Positions 8,537 through 13,804 of a stretch of DNA of 27,769 nt are shown here, one piece after another. The notes below the pieces were generated by a model. It saw only the letters and a list, made by a program, of their open reading frames with translations. It did not search any database and was not told the origin of the DNA. The translations under genes and the position numbers were made by a program. Numbering within the stretch: the first letter of the stretch is position 1; each line of letters starts with the position of its first letter. Source of the DNA: an uncultured Eubacteriales bacterium (GTDB lineage Bacteria; Bacillota; Clostridia; Oscillospirales; Oscillospiraceae); contig URAL01000023.1 in assembly GCA_900545805.1 (NCBI GenBank), positions 1 to 27,769 on the forward strand, written 5' to 3'.

Positions 8537-8556
8537 TTTGACAAAAATATGTCAAA
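8537..8556. promoter_or_regulatory. 20-bp inverted repeat, candidate operator in hydC/crp intergenic region
   Basis: Perfect 7-base arms TTTGACA and TGTCAAA around a 6-base A/T spacer. The N6 spacing matches the architecture of Crp/Fnr-family sites, though the half-site is not that of E. coli FNR or CRP. It is centred ~105 bases upstream of the predicted hydC start point and ~190 upstream of that of the regulator. The rest of 8557-8703 shows no gene or convincing element. Confidence 0.45.
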
Positions 8557-8703
8557 GTGCACTGAAGCAGGCCGATGATATTATACAACTTGACGATAAA
8601 AAATGGATGTCCTATGGCATTTTCACTAAAAAATTCAACAGAAAATGTATACAGAGTCTATTTTCGTGTGTGAAAAAAAGAACGCTCCGATAAAGGAAAA
8701 AAC

Positions 8704-8731
8704 TTGACAATACAACGGTTTCAGGTATAAT
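8704..8731 (+). promoter_or_regulatory. Consensus sigma-A promoter of the crp-ABC operon
   Basis: A perfect TTGACA (8704-8709) and a perfect TATAAT (8726-8731) with a 16-base spacer. The predicted start is near 8738, just before a 16-bp palindrome. Confidence 0.85.
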
Positions 8732-8743
8732 AGAAATAGAAAG

Positions 8744-8759
8744 TGTCTCATATGAGACA
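8744..8759. promoter_or_regulatory. 16-bp perfect palindrome, candidate operator/autoregulatory site
   Basis: TGTCTCATATGAGACA is a perfect palindrome lying between the predicted transcription start (~8738) and the ribosome binding site (AAGGAG, from ~8762). Read as TGTCT-N6-AGACA it has the spacing of Crp-family operators. A protein bound here would block initiation or early elongation, so autorepression by the adjacent Crp/Fnr regulator is a reasonable inference. As RNA it could form only a short, tight hairpin. Confidence 0.6.
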
Positions 8760-8773
8760 AAAAGGAGACGCCC

Positions 8774-9454
8774 ATGAGGTTAAGCGCGGTTCAATTTTCA
8801 CAGCTGAGGCAGGCAAGTATTTTTTATGCCGTTCCGGTATCGACAATTGAAAAGGTGCTGGCTTCGCCGTACTGCGAGCTCAGAAGCTATAAAAAAGGAC
8901 AGCTTGTATACACTAAGACAGACTTCTCGCGCAGTCTCGGAATTGTGCTTTCGGGGAGCCTGAGAGTCACCAAGGGCAACGCGGGCGGCCATGCGATGAT
9001 AATGAGCACGCTCGGCTCTGCCTCACTCTTCGGCGCGGCTGCGCTTTTTAATGACGAGCCGGAGTACGCTGCGGATATATTCGCCCTGTGCGATACTCAG
9101 ATCGTTTTTTTCGAGCAGCGCCTTGTTCACCGTATGCTGCGCTTTGAGCCGCAGATTGCGGTCAATTATATTAAATATCTGTCAGACAGGATAGTGTTTT
9201 TAAATAAAAAAATGTACTTTCTCAGCTCGGGAACCGCAGAGCAGCGGCTTGCAAGCTTCCTGCTTGATAATCTGCCCGTCGGGCAGCCGGCCGAGCTGCC
9301 CATGCAGCTGAACAAGCTCTCCCTTGCCCTTAACGTCTCACGCGCCTCGCTTTACAGGGCGTTTGATGCGCTTGAGGAGAGCGGAGCCATAGTAAAAGAG
9401 GGCAGAAGCGTTTGCGTAAACGACGCCGAAAGGCTCAAAAAATACATGAGGTGA
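8774..9454 (+). CDS. Crp/Fnr family transcriptional regulator
   Basis: A 226-residue regulator. Residues ~20-130 form a cupin-like cyclic-nucleotide-binding fold (YKKGQLVYTKTDFSRSLGIVLSGSLRVTK and GSASLFGAAALFNDEPEYAADIFALCDTQIVFF). The C-terminal ~60 residues are a winged helix with recognition helix VSRASLYRAFDALEESGAIVKEG. There is no N-terminal cysteine cluster (only two cysteines, near residues 34 and 107), so an FNR-type oxygen-sensing cluster is unlikely; the ligand is unknown. The ATG has AAGGAGA 6 bases upstream. It is the first gene of a four-gene operon: the next gene's ribosome binding site overlaps its stop. The palindrome in its leader suggests autoregulation, and it probably also regulates the importer behind it. 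Confidence 0.9.
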   Translation: MRLSAVQFSQLRQASIFYAVPVSTIEKVLASPYCELRSYKKGQLVYTKTDFSRSLGIVLSGSLRVTKGNAGGHAMIMSTLGSASLFGAAALFNDEPEYAADIFALCDTQIVFFEQRLVHRMLRFEPQIAVNYIKYLSDRIVFLNKKMYFLSSGTAEQRLASFLLDNLPVGQPAELPMQLNKLSLALNVSRASLYRAFDALEESGAIVKEGRSVCVNDAERLKKYMR

Positions 9455-9459
9455 AAGAA

Positions 9460-10464
9460 ATGAAAAGAATTATATCCCTTATCCTGGCCGTACTCATGCT
9501 CGCGTGCCTGTTTACAGGCTGCACGAGCGATGACCCGGCCCCCACAGAGACCACAAGCGTAACAGAGAAGCCCGTCACTATCCGTGTCGGCGCAATGACC
9601 GGCCCGACCGCTATGGGCATGGTAAAGCTCATGGACGAAAGCGACAAGGGCGAAAGTGCGAATAAGTACGAGTTCTCGCTCAAAACAGAGGCTTCCGCAT
9701 TCGCTCCGGCACTGACAAAGGGCGAGATCGACATTGCGGCAGTTCCGGCAAACCTTGCGTCGGTTCTGTATAACAACACCGACGGAGGGGTTAAGGTGCT
9801 TGCCGTTTGCGCTACCGGAGTTTTGTACATCGTAGAGCGCGGCGACAGCATAAAGAGCTTTGCCGATCTCGCGGGCAAGAAGCTCTACGCCACCGGCGAG
9901 GGCGCAACTCCCGAGTTTGCGCTGCGCTACCTGCTCAAGGCAAACGGGCTTGAGGGCGACAAGGCTCCCACCATCCAGTGGTGCGCCGATACCACCGAGG
10001 CGCTGTCCTATATAAGCAAGGACGCAGGCGCGATCGCAATGCTGCCGCAGCCCTTCGTCACCGCGGCTCAGACCAAGGTCGAGGGACTGAGGGTCGCCAT
10101 TGACCTCAACGAGGAGTGGCAGAAGGCAAATGACGGCGCATCCATGGCCACCGGTGTTATCGTTGCGCGAACTGAATTTGCCGAAAAATATCCTCAGCAG
10201 CTTGAGAAGTTCATGCAGGAGTACGCAGAGAGCGTAAAGTTCGTTAATGAGAACACCGAGCAGGCAGCTCAGCTTATCGGCAACTACGAGATAGTGAAGG
10301 CTCCCATCGCGCTCAAGGCTCTGCCTTACTGCAATATCTGCTGCCTCACCGGAGATGAGCTCAGGCAGTGCCTGAACGGATACCTGTCGGCTCTGTATAA
10401 TATGAATCCGCAGTCGGTCGGCGGCAAGCTGCCCGATGACGGTCTGTATTATGCAGCGAAATAA
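9460..10464 (+). CDS. ABC importer substrate-binding lipoprotein (NMT1/SsuA/TauA-like)
   Basis: A 334-residue lipoprotein with signal MKRIISLILAVLMLACLFTGC (lipidation at Cys21). Features of the nitrate/sulfonate/taurine/thiamine-precursor binding fold are visible: IRVGAMTGPTAMGMVKLMD, the GEIDIAAVPANLASVLYN segment, SFADLAGKKLYATGEGATPEFALRYLL, and the AIAMLPQPFVTAAQ stretch of the second lobe. The substrate cannot be read from sequence. The frame continues upstream to 9412 inside the regulator gene, but GAGGTGAAAGAA before the ATG at 9460 and the signal peptide fix the start. That ribosome binding site overlaps the regulator's stop, so the two are translationally coupled. Permease and ATPase follow immediately. 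Confidence 0.9.
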   Translation: MKRIISLILAVLMLACLFTGCTSDDPAPTETTSVTEKPVTIRVGAMTGPTAMGMVKLMDESDKGESANKYEFSLKTEASAFAPALTKGEIDIAAVPANLASVLYNNTDGGVKVLAVCATGVLYIVERGDSIKSFADLAGKKLYATGEGATPEFALRYLLKANGLEGDKAPTIQWCADTTEALSYISKDAGAIAMLPQPFVTAAQTKVEGLRVAIDLNEEWQKANDGASMATGVIVARTEFAEKYPQQLEKFMQEYAESVKFVNENTEQAAQLIGNYEIVKAPIALKALPYCNICCLTGDELRQCLNGYLSALYNMNPQSVGGKLPDDGLYYAAK

Positions 10465-11203
10465 TAAGCTCGGCAAGGCGATAGCCGTTGTGTTCGCGCT
10501 GCTGCTGTGGCAGATCGCCTCGGCGGCAGTAGACCAGCGCATACTGCTTGTTTCTCCGCTGGACGTTGCCGTGAGAATGACGACAATATGGCAGGTAGAC
10601 GGCTTTTTATCGTCGGTTTGGTTCAGCTTTTATCACATCGCGGGCGGCTTTCTTCTCGCACTAGTAACGGGCGTTGTGCTCGCAGCGCTGTCCGGCAGGT
10701 TTCCGTGGATAGAAACGGCGCTTTGGCCGTTTATGATAACGGTCAAGACCGTGCCGGTCGCGTCGTTCGTGGTCATATGCCTTATATGGCTCTCGGCGCA
10801 GAATTTGTCCGTTTTCATATCCTTTCTCATCGTGCTGCCGGTCGTTTACGGCAATGTGCTCGAGGGGATAAAGAGCGAGGACAGGAAAATGCTCGAGGTC
10901 GGGCGCGTGTTCAATATGCCGCTGCTTAAGCGCATATTATACATCCATATGCCGCAGCTCAAGCCCTTTATGCTCTCCGCATGCGCAACGTCGCTGGGCA
11001 TGTCTTGGAAGGCCGGCGTCGCGGCCGAGATAATCGGAACGCCCGACGGCTCCATCGGAAAGCAGCTGTACTACGCCAAGATATACCTTGATACCGACGA
11101 TCTTCTGTGCTGGACGGTGATTATCGTTATCATAAGCGTCGTGTTTGAAAAGCTGTTCATGCTGCTTGTGCGCAGGTCTTATGCGAGATTGGAGCGTGCG
11201 TGA
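10451..11203 (+). CDS. ABC importer permease (SsuC/TauC-like)
   Basis: A 250-residue inner-membrane permease with about six hydrophobic segments (first ~residues 8-28, last ~220-243). The cytoplasmic coupling loop KMLEVGRVFNMPLLKRILYIHMP matches the EAA-type motif of BPD transport permeases, with the central glycine present. Chosen start is the ATG at 10451, which overlaps the end of the binding-protein gene by 14 bases; another ATG at 10436 would add five residues. Neither has a strong ribosome binding site, so translation probably depends on coupling to the preceding gene. It partners with the flanking lipoprotein and ATPase. Confidence 0.9.
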   Translation: MQRNNKLGKAIAVVFALLLWQIASAAVDQRILLVSPLDVAVRMTTIWQVDGFLSSVWFSFYHIAGGFLLALVTGVVLAALSGRFPWIETALWPFMITVKTVPVASFVVICLIWLSAQNLSVFISFLIVLPVVYGNVLEGIKSEDRKMLEVGRVFNMPLLKRILYIHMPQLKPFMLSACATSLGMSWKAGVAAEIIGTPDGSIGKQLYYAKIYLDTDDLLCWTVIIVIISVVFEKLFMLLVRRSYARLERA

Positions 11204-11766
11204 TGGAGCTCAAAAGCATATACAAGAGCTTTGGCGAGAATGAAGTGCTGCACGATATAAATATCGTCATCCCGAAGAGCGGCCGAGTGCTTATCTCCGC
11301 ACCGTCGGGAAGCGGGAAAACGACACTCCTTCGTATCATGATGGGACTTGAAAAGCCCGACTCCGGCGAGATAATAAACCGCCCGAGGCATCAGGCGGCA
11401 GTGTTCCAGGAGGACAGACTTCCGGAGGAGTTTACGCCCGTTAACTGCGTGAAGATGACGGCGGCCCACGGTGTTACCAAGGACAGTATTCGCAGACACC
11501 TGGCAATGGTCGGCCTTGAGGGGCACTGCGATAAGCCGGTATCCCAGCTTTCGGGCGGTATGTGCCGACGCGTTGCGATAGTAAGAGCCGTACTCAGCGG
11601 GGCGGATACAGTTTACTTTGATGAGCCCTTCACCGGCCTTGACGGGGATACGAAAATTCAAGTTATAAAATACATCCTGACTAACTGTGAGGGCAGAACG
11701 CTCATATTCGTCAGCCACTGCCCTGACGATGCAGGCTTGCTGAATGCAAAAGAAATCCGTATCTGA
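11203..11766 (+). CDS. ABC importer ATP-binding protein, unusually short
   Basis: A 187-residue nucleotide-binding subunit with all core motifs: Walker A SAPSGSGKTT (32-41), Q-loop Gln69 (VFQED), signature LSGGM (116-120), Walker B VYFDEP (137-142), D-loop GLDGD and H-loop His172. Relatives of the SsuB/TauB type usually have about 240-270 residues; this one stops shortly after the H-loop and lacks the usual C-terminal tail. All catalytic residues are present, so it should be active. The ATG at 11203 overlaps the permease stop (TGATG) and has GGAG 8 bases upstream; a GTG at 11200 is the alternative. Its last codons are part of the terminator stem. Confidence 0.9.
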   Translation: MELKSIYKSFGENEVLHDINIVIPKSGRVLISAPSGSGKTTLLRIMMGLEKPDSGEIINRPRHQAAVFQEDRLPEEFTPVNCVKMTAAHGVTKDSIRRHLAMVGLEGHCDKPVSQLSGGMCRRVAIVRAVLSGADTVYFDEPFTGLDGDTKIQVIKYILTNCEGRTLIFVSHCPDDAGLLNAKEIRI

Positions 11767-11783
11767 GTGATACGGATTTCTTT
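11749..11783 (+). terminator. Terminator of the crp-ABC operon (perfect 15-bp hairpin)
   Basis: Positions 11749-11763 and 11769-11783 are perfect reverse complements around a 5-base loop that contains the ATPase stop codon. The 3' arm ends TTTCTTT, then TATAAC. It may also work on the minus strand as a backstop for the RNA transcribed towards it from 12029. Confidence 0.75.
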
Positions 11784-11807
11784 ATAACTATATAACTATG
11801 ATTATTA

Positions 11808-11835
11808 CGGGCGGAGCCGATTACGGCTTCGCCCG
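11808..11835 (-). terminator. GC-rich hairpin at the 3' end of the putative RNA
   Basis: Twelve-base arms (11808-11819 with 11824-11835) and a 4-base loop, with a single G/T mismatch that can wobble-pair. The minus strand continues TAATAATC rather than a pure T run, so termination here may be partial, with the 11749-11783 hairpin as backup. Confidence 0.45.
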
Positions 11836-12023
11836 CTTTGAAGGGGGGTGTAGCATATGTTCGTTAGCTTGGAAATAGTTAGGAAGGGAGAATTACAAAA
11901 CATGTGCCTGTTTTGACAACGAGTAGAGGACACTTATATGTGGCATGGCAAATAACGAACATAGTTATAAACGCATTCAGAGCCGCTATCTGCGTGAGAG
12001 ACCTGAATTGCGAAAACCTACGC
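11808..12023 (-). ncRNA. Putative stand-alone structured RNA (family not identified)
   Basis: The 363-base stretch 11764-12126 has no convincing gene. A near-ideal promoter at 12029-12056 points into it. The predicted ~200-nt minus-strand RNA can form: a helix CGCAAUUCAG/CUGAAUGCG (12012-12003 with 11980-11972) closing a 22-nt region; a perfect 11-bp long-range helix UAUGUUCGUUA/UAACGAACAUA (11963-11953 with 11866-11856); inside it a 7-bp hairpin CAAAACA/UGUUUUG (11915-11909 with 11902-11896) whose GGCACA loop could pair with the upstream UGCC as a pseudoknot; and a closing GC-rich hairpin at 11808-11835. There is no minus-strand gene downstream within reach (the ABC operon is convergent), so it is not a leader or riboswitch of a nearby gene. 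6S RNA or another abundant clostridial RNA is possible, but I cannot assign a family. Confidence 0.55.
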
Positions 12024-12028
12024 GACTG

Positions 12029-12056
12029 ATTATAGCACATTTCGAGCCGTTGTCAA
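12029..12056 (-). promoter_or_regulatory. Consensus sigma-A promoter driving the putative RNA
   Basis: On the minus strand a perfect TTGACA (12056-12051) and a perfect TATAAT (12034-12029) with a 16-base spacer, and a start expected near 12022. It is as good as the crp promoter. The 70 bases between it and the TVP38-family gene are A/T-rich with no clear hairpin. Confidence 0.8.
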
Positions 12057-12126
12057 TACAAAAAATAAAAAATTATTTTTACACAATTTCATAATATGTC
12101 GCAAATACATCAAGATTTTGAAACAA

Positions 12127-12822
12127 TCACTGCTTCCCGTGCCTGCTGCATATGCGCTTATATATAAGCAGACCTATGAGGCTTATGACCAGTGTTGCGG
12201 CAAAAACGGCTGCGGCGAACCAGTAGTTTGAGGTTCCGAGCGCGTTGCCTCCTACGGTAGAGGTGACTATCGCGGGAAGCCTTCCCAGTGAGCAGATAAG
12301 CAGCCAAAGCGTGAACTTAATGTCTGTAAGTCCCGCAAAGTAGCACAAAAGATCCTTCGGCGTTCCCGGTATCATAAATATGATGAAAAATATCATATCC
12401 CGTTTTGCTGTGGTTTTCAGAAATTTAAGCCTCTTAAGCTTTTCCTCTGGGAAGAAGACCTCGACGAGCGGTACGCCGAAATAACGCACGAGCAGAAAAA
12501 CCATAACGCTGCCCAAGGTAGATGCGGCAATACACAGCAGCGTACCCTCCACTGCGCCGAAGGCGTAGCCGGCGGCGATCTCGAACGGCTCTCCCGGCAA
12601 AACAGCGATAACTACCTGAAGGATTACCATGCCCATATAGGCAAAGCGGCTCCAAATGCCGCTGTCATTTACCCATTGGCGGAACTGTTCGGGCTCGGAT
12701 GCGAACCTGACAAGAGGCACACCCGCAAACCATATTATGAGCGCCGTTGCGATAACGGCAATTGCTATAGCCGCAATGCCGACGCACTGCTGCTGTTTTT
12801 TTGTAAGCAGTATTTTCTTCAT
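12127..12822 (-). CDS. TVP38/TMEM64 (SNARE-associated/DedA-like VTT domain) membrane protein
   Basis: A 231-residue integral membrane protein. After an N-terminal helix (residues ~13-35) comes the VTT-type core: AVLPGEPFEIAAGYAFGAVEGTLLCIAASTLGSVMVFLLVRYFG, then FFIIFMIPGTPKDLLCYFAGLTDIKFTLWLLICSLGRLPAIVTSTVGG, with the conserved glycine/proline re-entrant-loop pattern; a last helix precedes a basic tail. Family members are linked to lipid scrambling or small-solute transport; the substrate here is unknown. It starts 62 bases after the aldolase stop with no terminator between, so the two are probably co-transcribed. The ribosome binding site (ACAGG) is modest. Confidence 0.88.
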   Translation of the reverse strand: MKKILLTKKQQQCVGIAAIAIAVIATALIIWFAGVPLVRFASEPEQFRQWVNDSGIWSRFAYMGMVILQVVIAVLPGEPFEIAAGYAFGAVEGTLLCIAASTLGSVMVFLLVRYFGVPLVEVFFPEEKLKRLKFLKTTAKRDMIFFIIFMIPGTPKDLLCYFAGLTDIKFTLWLLICSLGRLPAIVTSTVGGNALGTSNYWFAAAVFAATLVISLIGLLIYKRICSRHGKQ

Positions 12823-12884
12823 TACCTGTAACCGAATAAGCCCGGCTCTGCTGCGGACATTCCTGCTTTTGACGACCGTGCAGC

Positions 12885-13679
12885 TTACTTGAGCTTGGCG
12901 ATTTGTTTGCTCAGCCGGCGCGCCTTTTCAACGCGCTCCCTGAGAGCGTCTATGAATATCGCGGCGTCGAGGCTGTATGCCATACCGTCAAAGCCGCGGG
13001 CAAAGCCGGCAGCGATACCCTCGACCGTGCCGGTAAAGAATATGCATTTCCTGCCTGCTTTTCGGCAGGCATTAATTATGCGGTCAAGCGCCGCCTGAAA
13101 CACTGGATTGCTGAAATCTCCCGGCATTCCCATGGAAATGGACAGGTCAAACGGGCCTACAAATATTCCGTCAACACCGTCGAGCGCACAAATTGCTTCA
13201 ATGGACTCGAGTGCGCCGACCGTTTCGCACTGCGGGATTATAAGCGTCTCGGCGTTAAAATGCGCCATCGTGTCGGGCACGCTGCCCAAACCGTCAAAGC
13301 CCCAGCCATCCTTGCGTGAGGGGCAGAAGCCGCGCTGACCTATGGGATAGTAGCGGGCATAGGATATTATGTCCTTGACCTGTTCAACATTATGTACATT
13401 GGGGATAATGAGTCCCTGCGCTCCGACATCGAGCAGCTTGAGTATAGCCGGCCGGCTTATCTCACGCACGCGGCATATGGGAGTAACGCCGGCGTTTTCC
13501 GCGGCTCTTATGAGCCTTGCACTCGTCTCGGCCTCAATGGGGGAGTGCTCGTTATCAATGATGACGAAGTCTATCCCGCTGCGTCCGGTGCACTCCATTA
13601 GGTACTCGCTTGCCGTATCGAAGAATATGCCGATCGGCTGCTCGGCGTTATTGAGCTTCTGCTTGAGTCTGTTATTCAT
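12885..13679 (-). CDS. HpcH/HpaI family class II pyruvate aldolase
   Basis: A 264-residue enzyme of the HpcH/HpaI aldolase / 2-keto-3-deoxyglucarate aldolase family, a metal-dependent TIM barrel that cleaves 2-keto-3-deoxy or 4-hydroxy-2-oxo acids to pyruvate and an aldehyde. Visible residues match the family: His45 in DNEHSP, Arg70, Asp84, and metal ligands Glu152 (PQCETVGALE) and Asp178 (VGPFDLS). The GAQGLIIPNV and YPIGQRGFCPSRKDGWG segments are typical. The physiological substrate cannot be told from sequence; no sugar-acid catabolic genes are nearby. The ATG at 13679 has AAGGG about 10 bases upstream. It is divergent from fbp and shares with it a control region containing an inverted repeat. 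Confidence 0.9.
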   Translation of the reverse strand: MNNRLKQKLNNAEQPIGIFFDTASEYLMECTGRSGIDFVIIDNEHSPIEAETSARLIRAAENAGVTPICRVREISRPAILKLLDVGAQGLIIPNVHNVEQVKDIISYARYYPIGQRGFCPSRKDGWGFDGLGSVPDTMAHFNAETLIIPQCETVGALESIEAICALDGVDGIFVGPFDLSISMGMPGDFSNPVFQAALDRIINACRKAGRKCIFFTGTVEGIAAGFARGFDGMAYSLDAAIFIDALRERVEKARRLSKQIAKLK

Positions 13680-13711
13680 AAAAAATCGCCCTTTTCGTGT
13701 TTTATAATGCC

Positions 13712-13740
13712 ATTATACAAACAATTTACACGATTTCAAG
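13712..13740 (-). promoter_or_regulatory. Probable promoter of the aldolase gene
   Basis: On the minus strand CTTGAA (13740-13735) and TATAAT (13717-13712) are 17 bases apart, ending ~32 bases before the aldolase ATG. Confidence 0.5.
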
Positions 13741-13752
13741 TTGTAAATTGTT
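13720..13752. promoter_or_regulatory. Long inverted repeat spanning both divergent promoters
   Basis: Perfect 11-base arms AACAATTTACA (13720-13730) and TGTAAATTGTT (13742-13752) flank an 11-base spacer. The spacer holds the aldolase -35 and the right arm holds most of the fbp -35, so one dimeric regulator bound here could control both genes. Confidence 0.55.
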
Positions 13753-13769
13753 AATTAAAATGTTATCAT
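13741..13769 (+). promoter_or_regulatory. Probable promoter of fbp
   Basis: TTGTAA (13741-13746) and TATCAT (13764-13769) are 17 bases apart, with the expected start ~30 bases before the fbp ATG. Confidence 0.5.
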
Positions 13770-13804
13770 CAAGGTATCTGAGAATAATACGAGAGGTTAT
13801 ACAT

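Noticed and set aside
8774..9454. FNR-type oxygen-sensing iron-sulfur regulator
   Set aside because: The protein has only two cysteines and no N-terminal cysteine cluster.
9352..10542. 396-codon minus-strand frame opposite the binding-protein gene
   Set aside because: Fully antisense to a clear lipoprotein gene and its neighbours, low-complexity Leu/Ala composition, no start signal.
11879..11962. A 27-codon minus-strand reading frame inside the putative RNA (starts MFVICHATYK)
   Set aside because: No ribosome binding site precedes the ATG and its start codon lies inside the 11-bp long-range helix; chance occurrence is more likely, though a small peptide cannot be excluded.
11836..12023. Riboswitch or leader for a neighbouring gene
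   Set aside because: On the promoter-supported minus strand the next gene is convergent; on the plus strand there is no good promoter and the next plus-strand gene (fbp) is 1.8 kb away.
11808..12023. Firm assignment as 6S RNA
   Set aside because: Length and isolated promoter fit, but I cannot show the end-to-end closing stem with a central bubble by eye; left as one possibility.
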